A stretch of 64,000 bases of DNA, from NCBI RefSeq assembly GCF_947489715.1, contig NZ_CANLER010000006.1:124001-188000 (forward strand). Direction: 5' to 3'. Below the pieces are notes generated by a model that saw nothing but the letters and a program-made list of their open reading frames with translations, was not told the origin of the DNA and did not search any database. This stretch comes from an uncultured Roseovarius sp. (GTDB lineage: Bacteria > Pseudomonadota > Alphaproteobacteria > Rhodobacterales > Rhodobacteraceae). Shown in pieces: positions 52,687-61,649 of the stretch. The first letter of the stretch is position 1; each line of letters starts with the position of its first letter. The position numbers and the translations under genes were made by a program.

Positions 52687-53817
52687 GTGGAAATCGCCTC
52701 AACATCAGACGTTGCAAGTTCCGGCACGACACCCTGTGAAGGGACGTCATGCGCGGCGCATCTGGGCAATATCTGCAAGATCTATACCGACGGTTCGGGG
52801 ATGGCGCATACGGCGCTGGATAGCGTCGATCTTGATATTTACGAGAATGAGTTTTTTACCCTGTTAGGCCCTTCCGGCTGTGGCAAAACAACTCTTTTGC
52901 GGCTGATGGGCGGGTTCGAGCAGCCCACCGGCGGCAGCATTTCAATCTTTGATCGCGAGATGGCAGGGCAACCGCCCGAAGACCGCCCGGTCAACACCGT
53001 GTTCCAGCATTACGCTTTGTTTCCGCATCTCAGCGTACGGCGCAATATCGGCTTCAGCCTTGAAATGCTGGGGCGCGACCGGCAGGAAATTTCCCAGGTT
53101 ACCGCGCGGATGCTGACGCTGGTCGGGCTGGAAGCTTTGGCAGATCGGATGCCGGACCAACTATCCGGAGGTCAAAAACAACGCGTTGCCCTGGCGCGCG
53201 CACTGGCCCCGCAGCCCAAGATCCTGCTGCTCGATGAACCGCTATCAGCGCTGGATCTGAAGCTGCGCCAGAAGATGCGGCTGGAGCTAAAGGCGCTGCA
53301 GCGCGAGACCGGCATCACCTTTGTCTTTGTCACTCACGATCAGGAAGAGGCGCTGGCGATGAGTGACCGGGTGGCGGTACTGGCCGAGGGACGCATTCAA
53401 CAGGTTGGCACACCCGAGGAAATCTACGAGGCGCCGGTCAATCGGTTCGTGGCCGATTTCATTGGCGGATCGAACATGCTGGAGGCGCAGGTCAGCGCGG
53501 CGGGCACGGTTCGGCTGGAAACACTTGGTGATTTGGCGGTCGAAACCGGCGCTGCGCGCGTGGGCGACAGGATCACCCTGTGCATCCGGCCCGAACGGCT
53601 GACGCTGAGCCAGTCGAACGCGACCGGTATCGGCCCTTTCCGGGTCATGGATCGCACCTATCTGGGCAACGCCGTGGCCTTTCATCTTTCGACGGGCGAT
53701 CACGCGATCACCGCCCATCTGCCGCGTGGCGGGCAACGCGGACAACAGGATTTCAACCCCGGCGACGCGGTGTTTGCAAAGCTGGAGCCCGACGCCCTGC
53801 GGGTGCTGACCACATGA
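52687..53817 (+). CDS. potA: Polyamine-type ABC transporter ATP-binding protein (PotA-like)
   Basis: A 376-residue ABC ATPase of the spermidine/putrescine importer group. Walker A is GPSGCGKTTLLRLMGG, the ABC signature QLSGGQKQRVALARAL, and Walker B LLLDEPLSALD, followed by the H-loop VTHDQEEA. The C-terminal TOBE region (residues ~290-376) is present. The start is a GTG with GGGGGAGAG upstream; it leaves a ~20-residue low-complexity tail before the fold. First gene of the potABCD-aguB unit; overlaps potB (ATGA). Polyamine is inferred from the binding protein and the agmatine genes next door. Confidence 0.92.
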   Translation: MEIASTSDVASSGTTPCEGTSCAAHLGNICKIYTDGSGMAHTALDSVDLDIYENEFFTLLGPSGCGKTTLLRLMGGFEQPTGGSISIFDREMAGQPPEDRPVNTVFQHYALFPHLSVRRNIGFSLEMLGRDRQEISQVTARMLTLVGLEALADRMPDQLSGGQKQRVALARALAPQPKILLLDEPLSALDLKLRQKMRLELKALQRETGITFVFVTHDQEEALAMSDRVAVLAEGRIQQVGTPEEIYEAPVNRFVADFIGGSNMLEAQVSAAGTVRLETLGDLAVETGAARVGDRITLCIRPERLTLSQSNATGIGPFRVMDRTYLGNAVAFHLSTGDHAITAHLPRGGQRGQQDFNPGDAVFAKLEPDALRVLTT

Positions 53818-54707
53818 AGGCCCCACCAGATACCGGGTTGGCGGCACTGCTACTGTCGCCCGCACTTCTGATCATCGCGGTGTTCATGGTGGTGCCCATC
53901 GGGATCACCACGCTTTATTCGTTTCTGGAACCCGCCCGCTTTGGCGGCGTGATCTGGGAATATTCGCCCGAGGCCTATATCCGCTTGCTGTTCGAACGCG
54001 ACATCTTTGATGATACGCTCAGCTTTTCCACCGACTACCTCCGCATTTTCCTGCGCTCACTGATGCAGGCCGGGGTTGCGACCCTGTTATGCCTGATCAT
54101 CGGCATCCCGACCGCATGGTTTATCGCCACCCGGCCTGACCGGCAAAAGACCCTGTGGTTGATGCTGGTCACTGTGCCCTATTGGGTCAACCTGCTGGTG
54201 CGCACCATCGCGATGCTGCTGATCCTGCGGGACGAAGGACCGGTCAACGAGACATTGCAGTTGATCGGGCTGACCGCTGGGCCGCTGCCGCTGTCCTACA
54301 ACAACTTTGCCGTCGGTCTGGGGCTGGTCTACAGCTTTCTGCCCTTCATGATCCTGCCGCTATATGCCGCCATCGAAAGGTTCGATTTCAGCCTGCTTGA
54401 GGCGGCGTATGATCTGCATGCCAATCGCTGGAAAGCGTTTGTGGGCGTGGTGCTCCCGATCCTGCGGCCTGGTGTCGTTGCCGGCAGCCTGCTGGTCTTC
54501 ATCCCCGGCATCGGCGCCTTTCTCGCCCCCGATATCCTGGGCGGTGGTAAAACCATGATGATCGGCAATCTGATCGGTCAGCAATTTCAGGGCTCGCGCA
54601 ACTGGCCCTTTGGCGCGGCGCTGTCGACAGTGCTGCTATCGCTGACGTTGATCGCGCTCTTCTGGTCAGCGCGGCGGGCGGCAAAATCCGGCGCGCAGGT
54701 GCTGTGA
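53814..54707 (+). CDS. potB: Polyamine-type ABC transporter permease (PotB-like)
   Basis: A 297-residue inner-membrane permease with about six helices. The ABC-coupling EAA loop is LEAAYDLHANRWKAFVGVVLPIL, which contacts the ATPase. The start at 53814 overlaps the potA stop (ATGA), and the stop overlaps potC, so these genes are translated as one unit. Longer in-frame starts lie inside potA and are rejected. Together with PotC it forms the membrane channel of the importer. Confidence 0.92.
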   Translation: MKAPPDTGLAALLLSPALLIIAVFMVVPIGITTLYSFLEPARFGGVIWEYSPEAYIRLLFERDIFDDTLSFSTDYLRIFLRSLMQAGVATLLCLIIGIPTAWFIATRPDRQKTLWLMLVTVPYWVNLLVRTIAMLLILRDEGPVNETLQLIGLTAGPLPLSYNNFAVGLGLVYSFLPFMILPLYAAIERFDFSLLEAAYDLHANRWKAFVGVVLPILRPGVVAGSLLVFIPGIGAFLAPDILGGGKTMMIGNLIGQQFQGSRNWPFGAALSTVLLSLTLIALFWSARRAAKSGAQVL

Positions 54708-55510
54708 TGGCGTTCCTGGATCGACGCAACAAGGATATTCGCAACCTGCCGGGGTTTGGTACCACCGCCGGGCTGGCCGTGCTGTTTCTATACGCCCCGA
54801 TTGCGTTCCTGGCGCTTTATTCCTTCAACGCGGGCTGGTCGATCAGCCAGTTGGAGGGGTTTTCGCTGCGCTGGTACAAAGCGGTCTTTGCAAATGAAGG
54901 CATCCAGAACGCCGCGCTGAATTCGCTGACCGTTGCGATCATCGCCTCCTCCATCGCGACCGTACTGGCGACGGCGGCGGCGATGGCGACGGTGCGCCTG
55001 CGGTTTCGCGGCAAAGAGGTCGCCTATGGCCTGATCAACTTCCCCCTGATGGTGCCCGAGATTGTCACCGCCATCGCCACGCTGATCTTCTTTGCCGCCA
55101 TCGGGTTCCGGCTGGGGCTGATGACGGTGATCGTGGCCCATATCGTGTTTTGCATCCCCTTTGCCTATCTGCCGATTCGGGCGCGGCTGGCGTCGATGGA
55201 TGCGGGGTTAGAGCAAGCCGCCCGTGATCTTTTTGCCAGGCCATTTGTCGCGTTTCGGCGGATCACGCTGCCGATCCTGATGCCGGGGATCGTGTCGGGC
55301 TGGCTGCTGGCCTTCATCATCTCGCTCGACGATTTCATCATCTCGGCAATGGTCGCCGGACCCGGTGCCACCACCCTGCCCGTTCACATCTATTCGATGC
55401 TACGCCTTGGCATCACGCCCGAGGTCAACGCCGTGTCCAGCCTGATGATCCTGGCCTCGACGCTGCTTGTCCTGATTTCGGCGGTACTGAGCCGCAAAAC
55501 CAAAACCTGA
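54707..55510 (+). CDS. potC: Polyamine-type ABC transporter permease (PotC-like)
   Basis: A 267-residue second permease with about six helices and the EAA loop LEQAARDLFARPFVAFRRITLP. Its ATG at 54707 overlaps the potB stop by one base (TGATG). A GTG three bases earlier gives the same frame. It is followed after 18 bp by the binding protein gene. A typical binding-protein-dependent importer has this order: ATPase, two permeases, binding protein. Confidence 0.93.
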   Translation: MAFLDRRNKDIRNLPGFGTTAGLAVLFLYAPIAFLALYSFNAGWSISQLEGFSLRWYKAVFANEGIQNAALNSLTVAIIASSIATVLATAAAMATVRLRFRGKEVAYGLINFPLMVPEIVTAIATLIFFAAIGFRLGLMTVIVAHIVFCIPFAYLPIRARLASMDAGLEQAARDLFARPFVAFRRITLPILMPGIVSGWLLAFIISLDDFIISAMVAGPGATTLPVHIYSMLRLGITPEVNAVSSLMILASTLLVLISAVLSRKTKT

Positions 55511-55528
55511 CCAAATAGGAGACACTTG

Positions 55529-56566
55529 ATGACTGTTAAAACCCTGTCCCGCACGGCCATTCTGGCCCTCGGCACCGCCATACTGGCTCCGACGGCCCAT
55601 GCCGAAGGCGATCTTTATATCTATAGCTGGGGCGAATACACACCGCCCGATCTGGTCGACAAGTTCGAAGCTGAATTCGATGTCGACATCCATATCGACA
55701 CCTATGACAGCATGGAGACCATGGTTGCCAAGCTGCGCGCCGGTGCCGGAGGGTACGACATCATCGTACCCGGTGACGGCACCATGCAAATCCTGATCGC
55801 CGAGGATATGGTCGAAAAAATCAACGTGTTCGCGATGCCCAATTTCGCCCATGTCGATGAGCGCTGGCGCGAGGTATATTGGGACCCCAAGCGTGAATAT
55901 TCCGCGCCGTGGGCCTGGGGGTCGACCGCATTTGTCGTCGATACCGATGTCGTGCAGGGGGAGTATGACACGCTGGCCGTACTGTTTGACCCGGCAGACG
56001 CGGTCAAGGGCAAGATCAACATGCTTCGCGACCTCAACGACGTCATCAACATGGCGCTGCGTTATCTTGATCTGCCGCGCTGCAATGACAATCCCGAAGA
56101 CATGAAAAAGGTTCTGGCGCTGCTTCAGACCCAGAAAGAATGGGTCAAAAGCTTTGACTCCGAGACCAAGGAACCGCTGGTCTCGGGCGAGGCGGCCGTG
56201 TCGATGAGCTGGAACGGCTATGCCATGCGTGCCCGCGATGAAAAACCGTCGCTTACCTATGTCTATCCAAAAGAAGGATTTACCGGCTGGATGGATAATC
56301 TTGCGGTGCCCAAAGGGGCGCAGAATATCGAAAACGCCAAGGCTTTCATCAACTTCGTCATGGCCCCTGAAAACGCGGCAATGATCACCAACTATGCGCG
56401 CTATTCCAATGGCATCAAGGGATCTGACGCGTTTGTCGATCCGGACCTGGCGGCCGCGCCCGAGATGACACCGCCTGCGGACGTACCCGCGCCGGAATTC
56501 ATCCCTGTCTGCAGCCCTGAATCGATCGAGCTTTATGACCGGATCTGGACTAAGCTGATGAACTAA
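55529..56566 (+). CDS. potD: Polyamine-type periplasmic binding protein (PotD/PotF-like)
   Basis: A 345-residue exported solute-binding protein. The signal peptide ends at AHAEGDLYIYSWGEY; the YIYSWGEYTPPDL segment is the usual PotD/PotF start, whose tryptophan and tyrosine cage amines. DIIVPGDGTMQIL and WAWGSTAFVVDTDVV follow. An AGGAGA site precedes the ATG. Ligand (putrescine, spermidine, agmatine or N-carbamoylputrescine) is not certain, but the agu genes next to it favour agmatine-derived compounds. A GC hairpin follows. Confidence 0.92.
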   Translation: MTVKTLSRTAILALGTAILAPTAHAEGDLYIYSWGEYTPPDLVDKFEAEFDVDIHIDTYDSMETMVAKLRAGAGGYDIIVPGDGTMQILIAEDMVEKINVFAMPNFAHVDERWREVYWDPKREYSAPWAWGSTAFVVDTDVVQGEYDTLAVLFDPADAVKGKINMLRDLNDVINMALRYLDLPRCNDNPEDMKKVLALLQTQKEWVKSFDSETKEPLVSGEAAVSMSWNGYAMRARDEKPSLTYVYPKEGFTGWMDNLAVPKGAQNIENAKAFINFVMAPENAAMITNYARYSNGIKGSDAFVDPDLAAAPEMTPPADVPAPEFIPVCSPESIELYDRIWTKLMN

Positions 56567-56573
56567 GACTGTC

Positions 56574-56596
56574 GCGCGGCGGGACACACGCCGCGC
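56574..56596. repeat. Stem-loop between potD and aguB
   Basis: GCGCGGCG pairs perfectly with CGCCGCGC around the 7-base loop GGACACA. No T-run follows. It may protect the 3' end of the pot messenger and lower aguB expression relative to the binding protein. Confidence 0.55.
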
Positions 56597-56658
56597 GGAC
56601 TGCAATGATCTGTAACCCTGACATACCGGTCGGAACCCCTGGCCGCACGGAGAGCCCC

Positions 56659-57540
56659 ATGTCAAAAGTCACTGTCGCGGCCACCCAGATGGCCTGTTCC
56701 TGGGATCAGGACGAAAACATCCAGAAAGCAGAAGAGATCGTGAATGCCGCTGCCGAAGACGGGGCGCAGATCATCCTGCTGCAAGAGCTGTTCCAGACCC
56801 CCTATTTTTGCCTGGAAATTTCGTTCCGCCACATGGCGCTGGCGCGCAGCATGTCGGATAGTCGCGTGGTTCAGCACTTTCGCAGCCTGGCCAAAAGGCT
56901 GGGGGTGGTATTGCCGATCTCATATTTCGAAAATGCCGGCCAGACGCATTACAATTCGCTGGCGATCATTGATGCGGATGGCGAGATTCTAGCCAATTAC
57001 CGCAAGACCCATATCCCACAGGCGGCCGGTTACGAGGAAAAGTATTATTTCTCGCCCGGTGATACCGGATTTCAGGTGGTCGAAACCCGGTTTGCCCGGC
57101 TGGGATGTGGCGTATGCTGGGATCAGTGGTTTCCCGAAACGGCGCGTTCGCTGGCGTTGATGGGCGCCGAGGTGCTGATGTTCCCGACCGCCATCGGGTC
57201 TGAGCCGCAATATCCCGATCTGGATAGCGCCGGTCACTGGCAACGCACGATGCAGGGGCATGCGGCTGCCAATATCATGCCATTGGTAGCCTCGAACCGT
57301 ATCGGCACGGAAAAGGATGGTGAGACGGAGATGACATTTTATGGTTCATCCTTCATCGCCGACCACACTGGCGCAAAACTGGCCGAGGCGAACCGAACCG
57401 ACGAAACCTACCTGACGGCAGAATTCGACCTCGCCGCGATCCGCGATTATCGCCTGTCATGGGGGGTGTTCCGCGATCGCCGACCCGATATGTATCGCGC
57501 GCTTGGCACCATTGATGGAGTGCATCGCGTGGTCGGCTAA
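56659..57540 (+). CDS. aguB: N-carbamoylputrescine amidase
   Basis: A 293-residue nitrilase-superfamily enzyme that hydrolyses N-carbamoylputrescine to putrescine, CO2 and ammonia. The catalytic triad is visible as Glu in LLQELFQTPYF, Lys in YRKTHIPQAAG and Cys in GCGVCWDQWFPE. The HMALARS and GDTGFQV segments match AguB. The start at 56659 precedes the typical VTVAATQM; an upstream in-frame ATG lacks similarity. Only 92 bp separate it from potD, so it is likely in the pot operon. The product enters the putrescine pool. Confidence 0.92.
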   Translation: MSKVTVAATQMACSWDQDENIQKAEEIVNAAAEDGAQIILLQELFQTPYFCLEISFRHMALARSMSDSRVVQHFRSLAKRLGVVLPISYFENAGQTHYNSLAIIDADGEILANYRKTHIPQAAGYEEKYYFSPGDTGFQVVETRFARLGCGVCWDQWFPETARSLALMGAEVLMFPTAIGSEPQYPDLDSAGHWQRTMQGHAAANIMPLVASNRIGTEKDGETEMTFYGSSFIADHTGAKLAEANRTDETYLTAEFDLAAIRDYRLSWGVFRDRRPDMYRALGTIDGVHRVVG

Positions 57541-57547
57541 GCACTGG

Positions 57548-57581
57548 AAAAAAGGGGCACCACGATCACGCGGCGCCCCTT
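57548..57581 (-). terminator. Intrinsic terminator for the aguA-luxR-aguA operon
   Basis: On the minus strand, AAGGGGC pairs with GCCCCTT and is followed by six T. It lies 24 bases beyond the stop of the exported agmatine deiminase gene and 11 bases beyond the convergent aguB stop, so it can serve both. Confidence 0.75.
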
Positions 57582-57604
57582 CAAGTCATTCCGAATTTAT
57601 GTTT

Positions 57605-58702
57605 TCAGACCTTCGGTTGCTCATGGGTGGCGCAATGAATACCACCGCCGACCTCACCCACCGGATCGGTGTTCAGCATCACGATCTCGCGGCCCGGATA
57701 AAGATCGCGCAGAACGGCGAAAGCCTCTTCATCAGCGGCTTTGTCACCGAAATGCGACGCGACGACAGCACCGTTGCAGACATAGTAGTTCACATAAGAG
57801 GCCACGAAATCATAGCTTTTGATGCGTATGTCCCAGGGTTCGGGCAGCTTCACAAGCTCCAGCTTGCGGTTCCGGGCGTCGGTTGCTGATTGCAGAATGT
57901 CATGGGTTTCAAACGCAGCACGGCTCCATTGATCATTAGGATCAAGCTGATCTCCGATCTGGATCAACACCGTGCCCGGTTCGGTAAACCGGGCCAGGCC
58001 ATCGATGTGGTAATCGGTGATGTCGCCACCTTTGATCCCCGGAGCCCAGATCACCTTTTCCGCGCCATAGGTCTCAAACAGCATCGCTTCGACCTCTTGC
58101 CTTGAGCCCTTGTTGCGATTGCGATTGACCCAGGAACTGGCATGCGCAATCAGCGTACCCTCGCCGTCAAATTCCGCGCCGCCGGCTTCGCCAACCAGAC
58201 CGGCGTCAAAAAGTGGCAGACCCATGTGCCGCGCCACACGCTCGGCAACCTTGCCATCCTTGCGGTGGATCTGCTTGCCGCCCCAACCATTGAAGTTGAA
58301 ATGGGTCATCGCCAACCCGCCCTTGCCGTCGATGACAAAAGACGGTCCACTGTCACGCGCCCATAGATCTTCGGTCGGGATATCCCAGATGTCGATCTGC
58401 GCACTCAGCAGGCGGCGGGCGGCTTTTTCATGTTTGGCAGCCATCAGCATCACCACGGGCTCGAACTCGACGATGGTGTTGGCGATATCGGCGATGGTCT
58501 GTTGCAGGTCTTTCAGGAATTGCCCGTCTGAATAAACGAAACGGCTGACCGGCCACTGCATGAAAGTCCGCTCGTGGGGCATTGCCTCTTCCGGGTAGAA
58601 AAACCCGTTACTGCGGGCGCCACCAACGGCGGCATGGGCAGGCAGTGCCCCGGATGCAGCAAGCGCCGCCGCGCCCTTGATGATGTTGCGACGCGTCATC
58701 AT
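57605..58702 (-). CDS. Agmatine deiminase paralogue with a twin-arginine signal
   Basis: A 365-residue agmatine deiminase-family (PAD_porph) enzyme. The first ~28 residues read MMTRRNIIKGAAALAASGAL, a twin-arginine export signal with consensus TRRxIxK and a hydrophobic core. It is followed by the catalytic fold: DLWARDSGPSFV, NFNGWGGKQ, TDYHIDGLARF and the nucleophile Cys in VGGGIHCATHEQ. Agmatine deiminase makes N-carbamoylputrescine and ammonia. The signal means export of the folded enzyme to the periplasm. GGAGAG precedes the ATG. It lies 17 bp after the LuxR gene. Only about 35% similar by eye to the second copy at 59634. Confidence 0.85.
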   Translation of the reverse strand: MMTRRNIIKGAAALAASGALPAHAAVGGARSNGFFYPEEAMPHERTFMQWPVSRFVYSDGQFLKDLQQTIADIANTIVEFEPVVMLMAAKHEKAARRLLSAQIDIWDIPTEDLWARDSGPSFVIDGKGGLAMTHFNFNGWGGKQIHRKDGKVAERVARHMGLPLFDAGLVGEAGGAEFDGEGTLIAHASSWVNRNRNKGSRQEVEAMLFETYGAEKVIWAPGIKGGDITDYHIDGLARFTEPGTVLIQIGDQLDPNDQWSRAAFETHDILQSATDARNRKLELVKLPEPWDIRIKSYDFVASYVNYYVCNGAVVASHFGDKAADEEAFAVLRDLYPGREIVMLNTDPVGEVGGGIHCATHEQPKV

Positions 58703-58719
58703 TCGTCTCTCCTTTGTCG

Positions 58720-59634
58720 TTAATAGGCCGGTCGGAAGGTTGATGGCAGAAATTCCAGCGGATCGGTTTCCGCCCCCGGCGGCGTGGCCGAAAGCGCTGC
58801 CATGAAAACCGAGAACAACCCGCCCTGCGAACTGACACCCAGTTTGGTGTAAATCCGTTTGCGATGCACCTTGACCGTCTCGGGGCTGTTGCCCAGCAGA
58901 CGCGCAATCGACTTGTTGGAATGCCCGCGGACAATCAAATGGGCCACATCGGTCTCTCGTTCGCTCAGCACAGAGGTGCCAAACAACGCAAAGGCACGTT
59001 CGACATGGCCACCGATACGACCGATCCCCGACGTTGTTTCAGGGGACAGCCCCGGCCAGTGACGCCGTGCCAGCGCGCCAAAGACCGGCAGCAGGAAACA
59101 TAATTGCGCGCGCGCGTCATGCCGGGCAACCGTGCCATGACGGATACCCAGCGACAGCACAATTGCCGCGCCATCCGGAAAGCGCAGGATCACACCGCAT
59201 TCATCATGCAGGTCGGTGGCCGCATAAAACCGCTTGAAATAATCGCTTTGCCGAAAATCATCCGGCGCGAATTCAGACAGCATCGCAACGCAATCCCCGC
59301 TGCCGCGACGAAAGAGATCATGCAGCGGATCCAACAGATAGGCCCAGTTCAGATAAGGGGCCAGAACGGCGCTATCCTCGGTGTTTTTCAGATCGTTATA
59401 AAGAACGACCGGCGCGTGCTCCCGGAAAAACGCGCAGGCAAAGACGGATTCGAACCCCGACAGAGCCTTGCAAATCTCTGCCAGCTTCGCGGGAAATCCG
59501 GACGTGCCAACCAGGCCGACAGCCTCGGCCAACAGGCCCATCGTCGGCTGGGCTTCGGCCGCGCGTGACATTTCCACCCCGCCGACCAGCCGAAGCTGCC
59601 CGCCACGCGCAACCCGTTTTGCGGCGCCCGACAT
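58720..59634 (-). CDS. LuxR-family transcriptional regulator of the agmatine locus
   Basis: A 304-residue protein. The C-terminal ~60 residues form a LuxR-type helix-turn-helix: SVLSERETDVAHLIVRGHSN and SIARLLGNSPETVKVHRKRI. The N-terminal ~220 residues are unlike the acyl-homoserine-lactone domain I know, so it is not a plain quorum sensor. It starts with ATG overlapping the stop of the upstream aguA gene by one base (TGATG) and lies between two agmatine deiminase genes, so it very probably controls agmatine use. Its ligand could be agmatine or a product. Confidence 0.8.
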   Translation of the reverse strand: MSGAAKRVARGGQLRLVGGVEMSRAAEAQPTMGLLAEAVGLVGTSGFPAKLAEICKALSGFESVFACAFFREHAPVVLYNDLKNTEDSAVLAPYLNWAYLLDPLHDLFRRGSGDCVAMLSEFAPDDFRQSDYFKRFYAATDLHDECGVILRFPDGAAIVLSLGIRHGTVARHDARAQLCFLLPVFGALARRHWPGLSPETTSGIGRIGGHVERAFALFGTSVLSERETDVAHLIVRGHSNKSIARLLGNSPETVKVHRKRIYTKLGVSSQGGLFSVFMAALSATPPGAETDPLEFLPSTFRPAY

Positions 59635-60665
59635 CACGCAGGCTCTTGCTGAGTGATGCAGTGAATACCACCGCCGCCGACCGCGATATCGTTGATATCA
59701 ACCATCACCACGCGGACATCGGGGAAAAGATCCTGATAAATCTCGCGCGCCTCTTGGTCCGTCGCGGTGCCATAGCGGGGCATGATCACGCCACCATTGC
59801 AGAGATAGGCGTTCACATAGGATCGGCAAAACCGATCCCCGATGGCGCAGCTTTCATCGGCCTCGGGCATCTTCACCAGACGGATCGGGCGACCGCGTGC
59901 GTCGGTTGCCCCGGCCAGGGCGTCGATATTGGCCTGCTTTATGGCGCGCCACGGATCAGACGGGTCATCCGCCCCTTCGATCAGCACAACGCCCGGCGCC
60001 ACGAACACCGCGATGCCGTCCACATGGCCGTCGGTTTCGGTCTCATCCACGTTACCCGGCAGCCAGATAACCGTGTCACCACCCAGCATCGACTTCAATT
60101 CAGCTTCGATTTCTTGCCGGGTCCAATCCGGGTTACGGTTGGCGTTGGGAAAACAGCTTTGCGTCGTCAGGATCGTGCCCTCACCATCGACGCTGAAGCC
60201 GCCACCCTCGGCGGTCAACCGGCTGGAAAACACGCGCGCACCCGCAGCATCGGCAATGAAACGTCCCGCGGCGGCATCGCCGTCATAGGGGTGGTATTTC
60301 TGGCCCCAGGCGTTGAACCGGAAAACGGCTGCGGCTTTGGCCCCGTCTGCGTCCAGCAAGAAGTTCGGCCCCGCATCACGGGCCCATGAATCGTCAATCG
60401 GCAGGTCGATCAGGTCGATATCCGATCCCAGCAGATCCTGTGCCCCGGCGCGGTCGCGCGGATGCACCAGCATGCTCAGCGGTTCGAAATCACGGATCGC
60501 ATGGGCAACGGCAGCATAGGCCGTGCGCGTGGCCTCCATATCCGGCCAGACAGTTTTGCGGCAGGGCCACATCATCCAGCTTCGCGCATGCGGGGTGAAT
60601 TCTGCCGGCATACGATAGCCCAGGTCATGCGGTGTCGGTGGCGTGTGCAGCATGGGATCATCCAT
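59634..60665 (-). CDS. aguA: Agmatine deiminase
   Basis: A 343-residue cytosolic agmatine deiminase giving N-carbamoylputrescine and ammonia from agmatine. The family start is YRMPAEFTPHARSWMMWP. Catalytic pieces: DSWARDAGPNFLL, RFNAWGQKY, the acidic TDGHVDGIAVF and the nucleophile Cys in VGGGGIHCITQQEP. No signal peptide, in contrast to its paralogue at 57605. It is first in an aguA-luxR-aguA operon; the ATG at 60665 has no strong ribosome-binding site, and an ATG four codons later is possible. A LysR gene diverges 84 bp upstream. Confidence 0.92.
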   Translation of the reverse strand: MDDPMLHTPPTPHDLGYRMPAEFTPHARSWMMWPCRKTVWPDMEATRTAYAAVAHAIRDFEPLSMLVHPRDRAGAQDLLGSDIDLIDLPIDDSWARDAGPNFLLDADGAKAAAVFRFNAWGQKYHPYDGDAAAGRFIADAAGARVFSSRLTAEGGGFSVDGEGTILTTQSCFPNANRNPDWTRQEIEAELKSMLGGDTVIWLPGNVDETETDGHVDGIAVFVAPGVVLIEGADDPSDPWRAIKQANIDALAGATDARGRPIRLVKMPEADESCAIGDRFCRSYVNAYLCNGGVIMPRYGTATDQEAREIYQDLFPDVRVVMVDINDIAVGGGGIHCITQQEPA

Positions 60666-60749
60666 CAAGAAAAGCGTTGCAAGCTAATATGACATGAGTG
60701 TTTAATATGGCAAAACGCGGAATTATCATAGTTTTGGCAAATTTTACTC

Positions 60750-61646
60750 ATGAATAGCCCTTATCGAACCCTCCCTCCCCTGACCGCGCTGGTCGGGTTC
60801 GAGGCGGCGGCGCGGCACGGTAGTTTCTCGCGCGCCGCAGAAGAGCTGAACGTGACCCAATCGGCGATCAGCCATCAGGTCCGCGCGTTGGAGGATCATC
60901 TGGGCCAGCCCCTCTTCCGGCGTGTGGGGCGGCGGATCGAGCTGACGGATGCCGGATTCGATCTTCAGCAAACCGCCCATGACGCGCTTGAAACCGTTCG
61001 GCACGGGGTGCGCCGGCTGAACGCCTATACCAAACCCGGTTCGGTCATCCTGATGATGCCGCCCGCCTTGGCGCAGGGTTGGTTTCTGCCCCGGCTGGCG
61101 CAATTGAGGGCCGACCTGCCGCAGGTGGAACCCTGGTTGCACACAACCGATGAAACCTGGATACCGGAAGAGGCGGAAATCGACATCGTGATTTCCCGCG
61201 ACCCCTGGCAGGATGAGGGTACGATCACCCGAACCCTGATGCCAGATCGCCTTTGGCCTTTGGCCGCGCCCGAGGTTGCCGCAGCACTCCCCGACTTTCC
61301 GGAAAATGAACGTCTGGACGGCGCGACGTTGCTGCATGACGAAGGCCTGGACGACTGGCAGAAATGGTTCGCTGCGGTAAATTCCGCCCGGCACGAAGTC
61401 TCAAGCGGTCTGAATTTCTCGGACCCGGGAATGATGTTGCAGGCCGCCACGCTTGGGCACGGGGTCTGTCTGGGGTCAGAAGTTCTGGCAGGCGCCCTGT
61501 TAGAACGGGGTGATCTGGTGCGTGCGGCAGCGACGCCATTGGTCAGCTCATCCGCCTTTCATATGTCGGCGTGGAAACGCACCTTCTCGCGCCTCGCGGT
61601 GCGCCAGACCTGGCAATGGCTTTGCGATCAATGCCCACAAGGTTAG
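60750..61646 (+). CDS. LysR-family regulator (GcvA-like)
   Basis: A 298-residue regulator starting RTLPPLTALVGFEAAARHGSF, the typical GcvA-type start, followed by QSAISHQVRALEDHLG, the recognition helix, and an inducer-binding domain with VILMMPPALAQGW. It is divergent from aguA, so it probably regulates that operon. The 84-bp gap contains two TTTGCCA-like motifs on the minus strand, possible half-sites. The next gene (IclR) converges, with only 3 bp between stops. Confidence 0.87.
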   Translation: MNSPYRTLPPLTALVGFEAAARHGSFSRAAEELNVTQSAISHQVRALEDHLGQPLFRRVGRRIELTDAGFDLQQTAHDALETVRHGVRRLNAYTKPGSVILMMPPALAQGWFLPRLAQLRADLPQVEPWLHTTDETWIPEEAEIDIVISRDPWQDEGTITRTLMPDRLWPLAAPEVAAALPDFPENERLDGATLLHDEGLDDWQKWFAAVNSARHEVSSGLNFSDPGMMLQAATLGHGVCLGSEVLAGALLERGDLVRAAATPLVSSSAFHMSAWKRTFSRLAVRQTWQWLCDQCPQG

Positions 61647-61649
61647 CCT

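Noticed and set aside
55400-56665. A 421-codon minus-strand frame
   Set aside because: It is antisense to potD and aguB and has no ribosome-binding site or motif.
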